DNA of 64,000 nucleotides from Torreya grandis. Taxonomy: Eukaryota > Streptophyta > Pinopsida > Cupressales > Taxaceae. The DNA lies in the NCBI GenBank assembly GCA_037957365.1, contig JARHVA010002426.1:452001-516000 (forward strand), in the 5' to 3' direction. The notes beneath the pieces were generated by a model that saw nothing but the letters and a program-made list of their open reading frames with translations, had not been told where the DNA came from and did no database searches. Below, in pieces: positions 10,737 through 24,279 of this stretch. The translations under genes were made by a program, and so were the position numbers. Positions within the stretch are counted from its first letter, which is position 1; each line of letters opens with the position of its first letter.

Positions 10737-13700
10737 ATTGAAGCCCCCTTGGGATAAGTATGACCAAGGGCTTAATTTCTATGTGACTAGGGGCTAAGGG
10801 TGAGGATGAGTGTTCCCCCTCTTGATTGATTTGATTTATAGGGAGTGACATAAACTGAAATAAGCCTCCAACATGCCAATAAATAGTTGGACCTTTTTAT
10901 TGATTAATTTTATGTACTCTCTCAAGTCATAGAGACCACCCCAAATTATAGGTTCAGTGCCACTGTGTATACAGATGTTATCGCACATAAATGGTTGCAC
11001 ATCCAAACCATCATGTGCATACAAAATCTTCTAAATGAAAATAAACTATAGGGATGAACTAAAAAGTCACACATAGAATGTAGGGAGGCACCATCATGTC
11101 ATGATTATAATAAATAGAATTAAACTACCTTAGTTTTAGAACCTACCAAAAACACCAAATCTCCACCCATAAAACTCCAAATCTAGAAAAAATGGTACAA
11201 TTTGCTCCAAAACTAGAAAATACCCGATAATTTTTTAAAATAAACTAGTAAAACAAAGATTTTTTTTTAAAATTTAAGAAACAGGGAGAATGAATATGCA
11301 TGAAGTATGAAATTTACCTTCAAAACCTCCCAAATGGTGAAAAATAGACTTGCATGAAAATATGCAATGCTTACAACCAATCCTAGGGTTTTGGCATCTT
11401 CTCAATCTAATGACACTGTCTAGTTTTTATCTAGATATATGGAAAAATAATAAACCCTTACAAAAACTTGAAAATAGATGGATACAACACTTATCACTCT
11501 AATACCATGAAAGGAATAAAAAATAAAGCATTCCAAGCCACAAATACATCATGTGTTAAAAACAAAACATCATAAGGAGAATTTATAATCATATACTTTC
11601 AAATCAATATGTAGAAAAAATATTAATATCATATAATATATCTATATAAAATATTCATACAATTAAAATAAATTTGACTTGCATATATAGGCAAGGAAGA
11701 TCAATCATATCCATAAGATTAATCTAAGAGATAACCTAGGGATATAAACCCAGTAAAATTGAAGCCCCCTTGGGATAAGTATGACCAAGGGCTTAATTTC
11801 TATGTGACTAGGGGCTAAGGGTGAGGATGAGTGTTCCCCCTCTTGATTGATTTGATTTATAGGGAGTGACATAAACTGAAATAAGCCTCCAACATGCCAA
11901 TAAATAGTTGGACCTTTTTATTGAGTAATTTTATGTACTCTCTCAAGTCATAGAGACCACCCCAAATTATAGGTTCAGTGCCACTGTGTATACAGATGTT
12001 ATCGCACATAAATGGTTGCACATCCAAACCATCATGTGCATACAAAATCTTCTAAATGAAAATAAACTATAGGGATGAACTAAAAAGTCACACATAGAAT
12101 GTAGGGAGGCACCATCATGTCATGATTATAATAAATATAATTAAACTACCTTAGTTTTAGAACCTACCAAAAACACCAAATCTCCACCCATAAAACTCCA
12201 AATCTAGAAAAAATGGTACAATTTGCTCCAAAACTAGAAAATACCTGATAATTTTTAAAAATAAACTAGTAAAACAATTTTTTTTTTAAAATTTAAGAAA
12301 CAGGAAGAATGAATATGCATGAAGTATGAAATTTACCTTCAAAACCTCCCAAATGGTGAAAAATAGACTTGCATGAAAATATGCAATGCTTACAACCAAT
12401 CCTAGGGTTTTGGCATCTTCTCAATCTAATGACACTGTCTAGTTTTTATCTAGATATATGGAAAAATAATAAACCCTTACAAAAACTTGAAAATAGATGG
12501 CTACAACCCTTATCACTCTAATACCATGAAAGGAATAAAAAATAAAGCATTCCAAGCCACAAATACATCATGTGTTAACAACAAAACATCATAAGGAGAA
12601 TTTATAATCATATACTTTCAAATCAATATGTAGAAAAAATATTGATATCATATAATATATCTATAGAAAATATTCATACAATTAAACTAAATTTGACTTG
12701 CATATATAGGCAAGGAAGATCAATCATATCCATAAGATTAATCTAAGAGATAACCTAGGGATATAAACCCAGTAAAATTGAAGCCCCCTTGGGATAAGTA
12801 TGACCAAGGGCTTAATTTCTATGTGACTAGGGGCTAAGGGTGAGGATGAGTGTTCCCCCTCTTGATTGATTTGATTTATAGGGAGTGACATAAACTGAAA
12901 TAAGCCTCCAACATGCCAATAAATAGTTGCACCTTTTTATTGATTAATTTTATGTACTCTCTCAAGTCATAGAGACCACCCCAAATTATAGGTTCAGTGC
13001 CACTGTGTATACAGATGTTATCGCACATAAATGGTTGCACATCCAAACCATCATGTGCATACAAAATCTTCTAAATGAAAATAAACTATAGGGATGAACT
13101 AAAAAGTCACACATAGAATGTAGGGAGGCACCATCATGTCATGATTATAATAAATAGAATTAAACTACCTTAGTTTTAGAACCTACCAAAAACACCTAAT
13201 CTCCACCCATAAAACTCCAAATCTAGAAAAAATGGTACAATTTGCTCCAAAACTAGAAAATACCCGATAATTTTTAAAAATAAACTAGTAAAACAAAGAT
13301 TTTTTTTTAAAATTTAAGAAACAGGGAGAATGAATATGCATGAAGTATGAAATTTACCTTCAAAACCTCCCAAATGGTGAAAAATAGACTTGCATGAAAA
13401 TATGCAATGCTTACAACCAATCCTAGGGTTTTGGCATCTTCTCAATCTAATGACACTGTCTAGTTTTTATCTAGATATATGGAAAAATAATAAACCCTTA
13501 CAAAAACTTGAAAATAGATGGCTACAACACTTATCACTCTAATAGCATGAAAGGAATAAAAAATAAAGCATTCCAAGCCACAAATACATCATGTGTTAAC
13601 AACAAAACATCATAAGGAGAATTTATAATCATATACTTTCAATTCAATATGTAGAAAAAATATTAATATCATATAATATATCTATAGAAAATATTCATAC

Positions 13701-16700
13701 AATTAAAATAAATTTGACTTGCATATATAGGCAAGGAAGATCAATCATATCCATAAGATTAATCTAAGAGATAACCTAGGGATATAAACCCAGTAAAATT
13801 GAAGCCCCCTTGGGATAAGTATGACCAAGGGCTTAATTTCTATGTGACTAGGGGCTAAGGGTGAGGATGAGTGTTCCCCCTCTTGATTGATTTGATTTAT
13901 AGGGAGTGACATAAACTGAAATAAGCCTCCAACATGCCAATAAATAGTTGCACCTTTTTATTGATTAATTTTATGTACTCTCTCAAGTCATAGAGACCAC
14001 CCCAAATTATAGGTTCAGTGCCACTGTGTATACAGATGTTATCGCACATAAATGGTTGCACATCCAAACCATCATGTGCATACAAAATCTTCTAAATGAA
14101 AATAAACTATAGGGATGAACTAAAAAGTCACACATAGAATGTAGGGAGGCACCATCATGTCATGATTATAATAAATAGAATTAAACTACCTTAGTTTTAG
14201 AACCTACCAAAAACACCTAATCTCCACCCATAAAACTCCAAATCTAGAAAAAATGGTACAATTTGCTCCAAAACTAGAAAATACCCGATAATTTTTAAAA
14301 ATAAACTAGTAAAACAAAGATTTTTTTTTAAAATTTAAGAAACAGGGAGAATGAATATGCATGAAGTATGAAATTTACCTTCAAAACCTCCCAAATGGTG
14401 AAAAATAGACTTGCATGAAAATATGCAATGCTTACAACCAATCCTAGGGTTTTGGCATCTTCTCAATCTAATGACACTGTCTAGTTTTTATCTAGATATA
14501 TGGAAAAATAATAAACCCTTACAAAAACTTGAAAATAGATGGCTACAACACTTATCACTCTAATAGCATGAAAGGAATAAAAAATAAAGCATTCCAAGCC
14601 ACAAATACATCATGTGTTAACAACAAAACATCATAAGGAGAATTTATAATCATATACTTTCAATTCAATATGTAGAAAAAATATTAATATCATATAATAT
14701 ATCTATAGAAAATATTCATACAATTAAAATAAATTTGACTTGCATATATAGGCAAGGAAGATCAATCATATCCATAAGATTAATCTAAGAGATAACCTAG
14801 GGATATAAACCCAGTAAAATTGAAGCCCCCTTGGGATAAGTATGACCAAGGGCTTAATTTCTATGTGACTAGGGGCTAAGGGTGAGGATGAGTGTTCCCC
14901 CTCTTGATTGATTTGATTTATAGGGAGTGACATAAACTGAAATAAGCCTCCAACATGCCAATAAATAGTTGCACCTTTTTATTGATTAATTTTATGTACT
15001 CTCTCAAGTCATAGAGACCACCCCAAATTATAGGTTCAGTGCCACTGTGTATACAGATGTTATCGCACATAAATGGTTGCACATCCAAACCATCATGTGC
15101 ATACAAAATCTTCTAAATGAAAATAAACTATAGGGATGAACTAAAAAGTCACACATAGAATGTAGGGAGGCACCATCATGTCATGATTATAATAAATAGA
15201 ATTAAACTACCTTAGTTTTAGAACCTACCAAAAACACCTAATCTCCACCCATAAAACTCCAAATCTAGAAAAAATGGTACAATTTGCTCCAAAACTAGAA
15301 AATACCCGATAATTTTTAAAAATAAACTAGTAAAACAAAGATTTTTTTTTAAAATTTAAGAAACAGGGAGAATGAATATGCATGAAGTATGAAATTTACC
15401 TTCAAAACCTCCCAAATGGTGAAAAATAGACTTGCATGAAAATATGCAATGCTTACAACCAATCCTAGGGTTTTGGCATCTTCTCAATCTAATGACACTG
15501 TCTAGTTTTTATCTAGATATATGGAAAAATAATAAACCCTTACAAAAACTTGAAAATAGATGGCTACAACACTTATCACTCTAATAGCATGAAAGGAATA
15601 AAAAATAAAGCATTCCAAGCCACAAATACATCATGTGTTAACAACAAAACATCATAAGGAGAATTTATAATCATATACTTTCAATTCAATATGTAGAAAA
15701 AATATTAATATCATATAATATATCTATAGAAAATATTCATACAATTAAAATAAATTTGACTTGCATATATAGGCAAGGAAGATCAATCATATCCATAAGA
15801 TTAATCTAAGAGATAACCTAGGGATATAAACCCAGTAAAATTGAAGCCCCCTTGGGATAAGTATGACCAAGGGCTTAATTTCTATGTGACTAGGGGCTAA
15901 GGGTGAGGATGAGTGTTCCCCCTCTTGATTGATTTGATTTATAGGGAGTGACATAAACTGAAATAAGCCTCCAACATGCCAATAAATAGTTGCACCTTTT
16001 TATTGATTAATTTTATGTACTCTCTCAAGTCATAGAGACCACCCCAAATTATAGGTTCAGTGCCACTGTGTATACAGATGTTATCGCACATAAATGGTTG
16101 CACATCCAAACCATCATGTGCATACAAAATCTTCTAAATGAAAATAAACTATAGGGATGAACTAAAAAGTCACACATAGAATGTAGGGAGGCACCATCAT
16201 GTCATGATTATAATAAATAGAATTAAACTACCTTAGTTTTAGAACCTACCAAAAACACCAAATCTCCACCCATAAAACTCCAAATCTAGAAAAAATGGTA
16301 CAATTTGCTCCAAAACTAGAAAATACCTGATAATTTTTAAAAATAAACTAGTAAAACAAAGATTTTTTTTTTAAATTTAAGAAACAAGGAGAATGAATAT
16401 GCATGAAGTATGAAATTTACTTTCAAAACCTCCCAAATGGTGAAAAATAGACTTGCATGAAAATATGCAATGCTTACAACCAATCCTAGGGTTTTGGCAT
16501 CTTCTCAATCTAATGACACTGTCTAGTTTTTATCTAGATATATGGAAAAATAATAAACCCTTACAAAAACTTTAAAATAGATGGCTACAACACTTATCAC
16601 TCTAATACCATGAAAGGAATAAAAAATAAAGCATTCCAAGCCACAAATACATCATGTGTTAACAACAAAACATCATAAGGAGAATTTATAATCATATACT

Positions 16701-16858
16701 TTCAAGTCAATATGTAGAAAAAAGATTAATATCATATAATTTATCTATAGAAAATATTCATACAATTAAAATAAATTTGACTTGCATATATAGGCAAGGA
16801 AGATCAATCATATCCATAAGATTAATCTAAGAGATAACCTAGGGATATAAACCCAGTA
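10737..16858. repeat. Six-copy tandem array, period about 1,020 bp, made of Copia-1 leader plus part of its LTR
   Basis: Units start near 10737, 11758, 12777, 13798, 14819 and 15840, with spacings of 1,019-1,021 bp. Each begins ATTGAAGCCCCCTTGGG, runs through about 770 bp of leader to the primer site, and continues for about 249 bp into the LTR. It breaks at ACCCAGTA and restarts as the next leader. Units 3-5 share private variants (CTAATAGCATG, AACACCTAATC), so they are the youngest. Units 1, 2 and 6 keep AATACCATG. The last unit runs on into the rest of the 5' LTR. Each unit has the same 62-codon minus-strand frame (starting MYAHDGLDVQPF). It has no recognisable domain and its conservation follows from the duplication. 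Confidence 0.95.
16599..16610 (-). other. Copia-1 primer binding site
   Basis: On the minus strand TGGTATTAGAGT follows directly after the 5' LTR end CTTTCA. It differs slightly from the initiator-Met consensus. Array units 3-5 carry a further change (TGCTATTAGAG). Confidence 0.75.
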
Positions 16859-16961
16859 TAATTGAATAAAAAACATTTAATATCCACACCTAAAGTGGAT
16901 TGGATAAATAAGTAATGATTTACATGAATCACATAGGTTACATGATGAAAGGTAAATAACA
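16611..16961 (-). repeat. Copia-1 5' LTR
   Basis: It aligns with the 3' LTR at 3445-3789. Positions 16611-16858 are shared with every array unit. 16859-16961 is the upstream LTR part that was not amplified. On the minus strand it starts near TGTTATTTACC. Confidence 0.75.
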
Positions 16962-19900
16962 TATTCTAATACCCTAATATAATAATCATTTCACTATTAC
17001 ATCCCATATAAATGGCAATAAATTCATAGATGTCAAGGTCATGGATTATCAAGAAATCAACTTTTGTTCCATGTTATTTCCTACTTCTCTTGGAAATGAA
17101 TATCAACACTTGGATAAAATTAATGCCAATACCACATGTTTAGGATCAATTCATTTAAGAGTTCAATTTGATTCAAAGGAATGTTCTCTCATTTTTTGTG
17201 TTATTTTAAATCTGAGTGTTTATAATGTTGTACTTTTGAGGTTCTAATTAAAGTCAATAGGTGAATTAATTGAAAAAATTAAAGATTAATAATCATTTGA
17301 ACATGAAAAAAGATCTAATTCTTCTCCAAAGAAGGAACCTATCTAGAGTTAAAACATACAACATAAACCATATTCTTAGATAACATATCATTAGATACAA
17401 GTAATGACATATCAATCAAGGCACATGACATAATATATATTATAAATGAGAAATTACCAAGGTCAATATTTTATGAAAGTGAAATAAGATAGATATATGA
17501 CGTATAATACTCAGTAATATCCAAGTTTGGAGAAGGTAATCAACTAACAATATGCTTAGCAATAATTTGTTATATCAGGGTCATGACCAATTATGGATAT
17601 AAAAAAACTAAGGAATCACTTATTATATAGTATAAAAGGAAAGGTTTCCAAGGCCTCTCATCAAATCTTATAATGTAATAACACTAACTAGGTCTAATAA
17701 TATGATAAATGAAAATTAGTTAATCTACTATATAAACATAGAAAATTATCTAGTAAATAAACATAAAAGCTAATATATTTATCATCAAGGCTTGTGGAAA
17801 AAATAGGGAAGATAATAAATAACAAAAGATAATTCTATTTGAGATAATACATAATTAATCTAAATAAGGAGAGATATGATTCAATCCATTAGTTATGGAG
17901 AATCTACATATCAAAATGAAAGGTTATGAGTATACTTACCTTGTTGAACTAAACCCATCACGTCTCAATCTCTCCCTTGGCTAATGGTTCTTTACAAGAG
18001 TTTGTTTTAGCTTGTAAGAATCACAAGGATAGATCATATTTAGGATATAAGAATTATATTATTAATCTAATAACTCTAAAATTTGAATGCTACTACTCCA
18101 AGGCAAAACTCTAAGCAATGAAATATTCAAATGATAGTATACATACATTTATGAGCTGTAATGACATGCAATTGAATGATCTTATATTTAGAAATGAAGA
18201 TAAAGATATATTTATAGTCAAGGATTGATCCTAAACCCTCCAAGTAATTTATCCAACAAGGTTGGATAGGTTGATCTTGTTTGGAAAGAAATAAATATGT
18301 TAGGCCTCAAACTATGTCAGCTTGGTCGATGAAGTTATGTAAGGTGCACTAGATTCCCAACAAGGTCAACTAAGACGTAGTAGGAAGAATGAGTAAAAAG
18401 TGTATTTTCTTAGGTAGGGGATATTTTGGATGGTAAATTACTTATAGGATTGTATAAGTGTTTTTTTATTAGTAAGAAATTAAATAAATGTATATTATAG
18501 TGGTTTTAGTTAATGGTATAAGGGGAAACAATCTTGTGAAGCACCAAAGGTCTATGAACCCCTTTCTCAGTGTACCCTTTAATTCATGCACTTAGAGAGA
18601 TTGAGATTCAATAGGTTATTTCAAGATAGAAAGTGTTAATAAATGATAAATTTAGAAATATTATGTGTAAACATATGCCCCATTCAAAGCTCATTATGTG
18701 TCACATAGTTGTAGCATGGGATGGTGCGATAAAAAACATTGAGCTTATAATTTTTAGTATAATGTGTATAATGAAATAAAAGTAAGGAAATAATTTAAAT
18801 AATTTGAAAGTATCATATACATAACTTAATTTAAATTTATCAGTAAATGATTATCTACTGTATTTGTAGTATCGATCGTGGAGTGTTCATAACCTACTTT
18901 GGACAAACTATAAGGATACAAAATTAAAAATATAAAACAAAAAATCATAAAAAATTAAAATAAATGACCTTTGCATAAGTGAATAATTCACTTGGATAAT
19001 TGGTAAGATAATTTGATAAATTCTAAGTTAGAACCAAAAGACCAAGGAAAAATGGATAAAATGAGAGTAAATTAGGTAACCAAAAAACCATAAATGACCT
19101 AAAAAACCAAACATGTATACCTTAAGTAATAAAAGTAATAAACCAAATCAAACCAAGGACACATTTAACCAAAATAGCATATTTAAGATCGATGTAAAAG
19201 AAGTATCAAACCATACTTCAACAAAGATGTAAAAATAATGTAAATTAAAACAAAATTTATGATGAGAAGTAATATTCCAAACTCATTTAACAATAGAAAA
19301 ACTAAATAAAAAATGGAATAAAATTATTTGCAAAAAGTGTGCAAAACTTAATTATGATTTCAATAAAAATCAAAGAAATTCAATAAGGATAAGGAAATAA
19401 TTTAAATAATTAATTCATAATTGCTCAAAGATATAAATTTTGTTCTTAAGATGGATTAAATCAAACCAAACTTATTATGAGCATGTCTTTAAAAGACATG
19501 AAGAATGGGGAATATAGAAGTTGAGAAACAAAATTTTCTTATAAAGTGGGGATATGAAATGGGTGCTGGTGGAAATGTAGGTGATACTAAAGTATAAAAT
19601 ATTTATTAAAATCAAGACACTCAAATCAAGTTGTCAAAACAAGAAGTCTTTTGACATTAAGGATTCTAGAGAACTTGCTTTAGCTATGCAAATTTGTGTT
19701 ATCTAGTGAAGTATAAGTATCATCTCATGAAGGCTATATGCATGAAAATTAAAATGGACATACCTTCCCATAAATTTTTCCCCATTCTTTAGTACCCCTT
19801 ACATAGTCATCGATCTACTATGAAGATTGGGTACTTGCGTGAAAAATTACAAAGCATTATAAATAATTTTGATATATTATATTCCAGTCTATTATCCTAT

Positions 19901-20949
19901 CATACCCTAATAGACCTTGACTCTATCATGAGTCTAACTATAGAGTTTGATCTTCCACTAGAATAGGATATGTGCTTGATAATTATGTATTTTAGTTTGA
20001 TTGTGAATTTTAATTTTATATATGCCCTTTTGCCATTGCCTTTTATTTAAAATGATTTGGATTTTAATTTTTTGATGGTTTTTTTTATTCCTCCTCCATA
20101 CAGATTCAAAAAACCAAACATGGGTGTTAAAAATGACTATCACTATAAAACTTAAGCTTCATATCTAGGTAAAGGAACATAGATATCATGGTGTCTAGGA
20201 CTCTTGTACTTTCATGTTAAATAAGAATGTTATCTTGAAATTGACCTTGGTGTTCCTAAATTGGAATGAACATCAAGGTAAATGGAAATGAACGTGGAAT
20301 GATTGAGTTACCTCAAATCATAAAAACTATTTAAATTTGAAAAGGATACAATGATAGGAAAACATGATTACATATCATAATAAATAATGTAAGTGTAGGG
20401 AGATATTAAAAAAATAGTTTTGTTTAAGATCATTACCAAAAAAGAAAATAACTGATTTTAAAAGTATGAAATCATAATCCCTTAAGGAAAACATTTAGTT
20501 AAAATTAGTTTAACAATTTTAAAAAAATTATGAGGAAATCCTGGTCTTCTTTGAGGTATTACACTACAACTCACAAAGGAGGTAATCCAATTTTTTAAAA
20601 ATAACTTGTAACATGAAAAATTAATGATCAAAAATAGATATCAAGAATGGACTAGGATATAAGATATACTCATGAGGATTGTCAGGTCCTATTCTTGGTT
20701 TTATGTTGCAAATCATGAACTAAATGAAAATATTAAATATGTATTTAAGGACCAATAATTGAAACTAAGGATACTAAGAGTAAAGTAATGTTTCTCATTG
20801 TGGATCTTTGTAGAAAACATGAAGTGTTAGTATTTACAGTATATGGAAGTATGTATAAAATACATAGAAGATATTTAAGTAACATATTTATTTAAAAATT
20901 GAGAATTAGTGGGTTATTTAAAAATATGTCCTACATTAGTTTGTAATCT
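16962..20949. other. AT-rich region without recognised genes
   Basis: I see no protein domain, primer site or repeat pair that I can support. The right part may include the 3' untranslated region and 3' LTR of the neighbouring minus-strand Gypsy element, but no matching 5' LTR was found to prove it. The 68-codon frame at 17041-17247 and the 61-codon frame at 19958-20143 have no recognisable features. Confidence 0.5.
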
Positions 20950-21900
20950 ATAAGTACTAAGACCAAGGATGTCTTTTAAAAGGTAGGGACCCCACCATTT
21001 TTGGACATACTTACCTTTTTGTCATGTGTATAATCTAGTTTGAGGATTAGGTCACCAGTATTGAAAGTTTGAACTTTGACCTTTTTCTTATGTTGTTTAC
21101 CAATATGTATTTTGTATTAGTGATTATGTTATAATTTAGCCATATGACTCTCATCCAAGAAATAAAAATCATGGAGATGGGTTGCATGTAAATTTTCATC
21201 AGGAATAATACCATGATGATAAATTCGTAAAGATGGGAACTCAAATTCTAGAGGTAAAATTGAGTCAGATCCATATACTAGTGAAAATGATGTTTCCATA
21301 GTGGTAGTATGTATGCTAGTTTGATAAGCCTAGAGTTCAAGATAATTTTTAACATGCCAATCAGTATGAGATTCTATAATAGTATTTTGCACTATTTTGT
21401 TTAAAATTTTATTAGTGGCTTCTGCTTGGCCATTCATTGGATTGAGGGTGATAAGATGTTGATAATTTATGCATAATTTTGAATTTTGCCTATAATTGTT
21501 TTTTAAATTACCACCATTATCATAGATTATGGTACGAGGAACACCAAAATGATAATTGATTTGATTGAGAATAAAATTTTAAATGGTAATATCAGTAATG
21601 TTAACAAGAGGCATGGATTCTACCCATTTAGTGAAATATTCATTGGTAGTGATAATGAACACATGGCCATCTTGTGGCCTAGGTAATTTTATAATGAGAT
21701 CTAATCTCCACATAGATAATGACCAAGGAGACTCCAAGATTTGGAGTGCAGTCGGAGGAGAGTGGATGAGATCATCATGAAGTTGACAAGATTACAATTT
21801 TTATCAAAAGTAATTGCATATTTTCAAGAGTAGGCCATAATTAACCTATGTATAGGAATTTTAAGGCTATGGCATGGCTACTACAATGACCACCACATAT
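20950..21900 (-). pseudogene. Gypsy-1 integrase remnant
   Basis: The minus strand gives TNEYFTKWVESMPLVN, FGVPRTIIYDNGGN and QAEATNKILNKIVQ, then LEFEFPSLRI and a C-terminal GDLILKLDYTHDKK. These match the catalytic core and C-terminal region of plant Gypsy integrases, which insert the DNA copy. The second catalytic Asp is visible in the YDNGG segment. At least one stop interrupts the core. The 65-codon frame at 21047-21244 is a piece of it. Confidence 0.8.
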
Positions 21901-22059
21901 GCCTCCATGTACTTGTTGAATCATAGAAATAGATTCTTCTATAATTACACAATGTAGTAAATTACCCTCTGTATTATGATAATAGAGTGTGTTGTATCAA
22001 AGTACATATTTGTATGATTTTTTGATAATATGATTATTTTCATGGGAATATGCTTTTAG

Positions 22060-22610
22060 AGAATGGGTATGATGTCTGATGAATATAATGACATTTTTAT
22101 GCCATTATCTCTACCAAAGAGTGATAGCTTATATGTGATAAATTTAAGAATAATTTTTATTTTGTAAATAATAAGGTGGCTTATTCATTTGGATAAGGAT
22201 TTGAGAATCATGGATAACTTGATGATTAAATAATGACACTGATGAAGTGATATAATCAGCTATAGCATTGTTTTCTCATGGTATTGGTTTGATAGTGAGA
22301 GAGTCAAATTATTTGTCAAATGTAATGGCAATTTGATGATATATGATAAATACTTCACTTTTGCATTGATAATCTCCACTAACTTGAAGACATATGAGTT
22401 GTAAACCACCTAAATCGTATAGATATGGCATGTCTAAATCAATTTTGGTTAGCATGCCTAATATCATAGATTCACACTCATCCATATTATTAGTGACATT
22501 AAAGGTTAATAAAAATTCTGTAGGTACAATTTTACCATATGGGTTTGTTAAGATACATCCTACCCTAATTCCTTGAAGACATTTTACAACATAAAATTGA
22601 ATTGTACACG
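22060..22610 (-). pseudogene. Gypsy-1 archaeal-type RNase H remnant
   Basis: Translation from about 22600 gives GIRVGCILTNPYGKIVPTEF, then NVTNNMDECESMILGMLTKI. This aligns with the extra RNase H domain of Tat elements, where the usual pattern is TNN-x-AEYEALI-x-GL. Several conserved positions are changed, including the AEYEA block. The position between the reverse transcriptase/RNase H and integrase is as expected. Confidence 0.7.
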
Positions 22611-22649
22611 TCTATTCATGGAAGTTAATTATGAATTTTGATAATTATT

Positions 22650-24250
22650 CAATGACTATTTTAGATTTAGTGGTAGAAGGAGGAAGATCAAGTTTGTCAT
22701 GGTTTTTTGCTTCTACATCAACAATGAAATTATGGAAGCAATATTTGAGTGATATTGCTTGGTTAAGACCTTTAATATAAACGATTTGTTCATTAGGAAG
22801 AATATCTTGAAGGGGATTAGTATGTGGCATGGAGGCAATTAAAAGTTGATCTATGATGACCTAACCTTTGATAGATTTTTTTAACTATTCAGATATCAAA
22901 TTCCTTCAATATGACCATCCATTTGTTAATTCTATCTCCAAGTAGGAAATCTTTGAATAATAAATGACGAAGTGGATTAGAATGGATAATGACACAAGTA
23001 GTTTGATAAAGCATATAATGGTAGATATTTTAGCTATAAAATAAATAACTACATAATCATGCTCTATTTTTATATATCATTTCTTGTAATTGATTAAAAC
23101 ATGAATTGATATAATAGATAATTTATATACCAATATCATATTGTTGTGAAAGCATTGCCCTAACTGATATGGGGGTAGATGATGTATATATAATTGATAA
23201 ATGATAATTTTAAGGTGGTCAAATAGTAGGAGGATGAAGCAAGGATTATTTCATGCTATCAAATGATTTTTTTCATGAATCTTTCCATTCTAAAACATTA
23301 TCCCTTTTTATAAGGGAATTAATAGATTATATACTATAGGTCATTTATAGAAAAAAATTGTGAATATCCCCAAGTTTCTAAAGGTATGTTCATTTATCCA
23401 GTATGGAGTGAAGAATAGGCATGTTGATAATAGTTTTGATTCTAGTTAGATTGGCATCAATGACCTGATGGGAGACTATAAAACCTAATAGTTTATCAAA
23501 AGTGAAACCGAGCACACATTTAAAGGTTTTGAATCTAAACTTCTATATATTGAGTCAATTTAAGATGATAGTTAAATCATGAAGGTGAGTATTACAATGT
23601 TTATATTTGGAAATAATATACTCTACATAGTTTTTTATGATTTTGTGAATAATATTTATGAAATATATGGGTCATTACATTTTGATAAGTAGCTCTGACA
23701 TTTTTGAGACCAAAAGTCATTTGAACATAATAATAGGATCCCTAATATATAGTAAATGCTATTTTATGTTGATCATTGTGAGTTGTGTGAAGCTGGTTAT
23801 ATCCTAAGAAACCTTCCATGAGTGGTAACATTTCATAAATGGCAGTGGAATCGATGATGGCATATATTGATGGTAAGGTAAAATTATCTTTTGGACATGT
23901 TATATTTAATTTTCAAAATCAATGCATATGTGAATAACCAAGGTTAATTTTTTATGAACATAAACAATATTGGAGGCCCATTATGGTTAGTATACATATT
24001 AATGAATTTGGCATCCAAAAGTGTGAAAATCTATTTATGGCATAATGTATAAATATGAGGTAATTATCCATTGCTTTTGTCATATAAGTTTAGCATATGG
24101 GTAAGTGATGATATTATGGACAATGATACTAGGATCAATTTCCTACATGTCTTCATATGACCAAGTGAAATTTTCATGATATTTTCTAAAGAAGAGGCTA
24201 AAATTATTGTGCTCTTTTGGAGTGATCTCTTTAGATAGGGTAATTGGTTA
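22650..24250 (-). pseudogene. Gypsy-1 reverse transcriptase and RNase H remnant
   Basis: The minus strand shows the RT core near 23890-23670: MEGFLGYNQLHTTHNDQHK, KIAFTI, and MTFGLKNVRATYQNVM followed by IFHK. These match the palm and the conserved FGLKNAGATYQR block of plant Gypsy elements. Near 22950 RINKWMVILKEFDI marks the end of the first RNase H. The catalytic YVDD is degraded. The domain would copy element RNA into DNA. Stops are present. Confidence 0.8.
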
Positions 24251-24279
24251 AGGATATGTAGGTGTACTATATTCAGTTT

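Larger units (their letters stand above)
3445..16961 (-). mobile_element. Copia-1: decayed Copia LTR retrotransposon with an expanded leader
   Basis: Two related LTRs (3445-3789 and 16611-16961) in the same orientation flank Copia gag and pol remnants in the order expected for the minus strand: gag, pre-integrase zinc region, integrase, reverse transcriptase, RNase H. The element is about 13.5 kb, against roughly 5 kb for most Copia elements. The excess is the 5' leader. It holds a 2.2-kb non-autonomous LTR element and a 6.1-kb tandem array of leader plus LTR sequence. The reading frames carry many stops and frameshifts, so the copy is old and inactive. I found no matching target-site duplication at the two outer ends. 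Confidence 0.85.

Noticed and set aside
10836..16127. Identical 62-codon minus-strand frames in each of six array units
   Set aside because: They are copies of one untranslated leader, so their identity follows from duplication. There is no domain and no sign of selection.
10737..16858. CRISPR-like or centromeric repeat
   Set aside because: The units are about 1 kb long without spacers and derive clearly from a retrotransposon leader.
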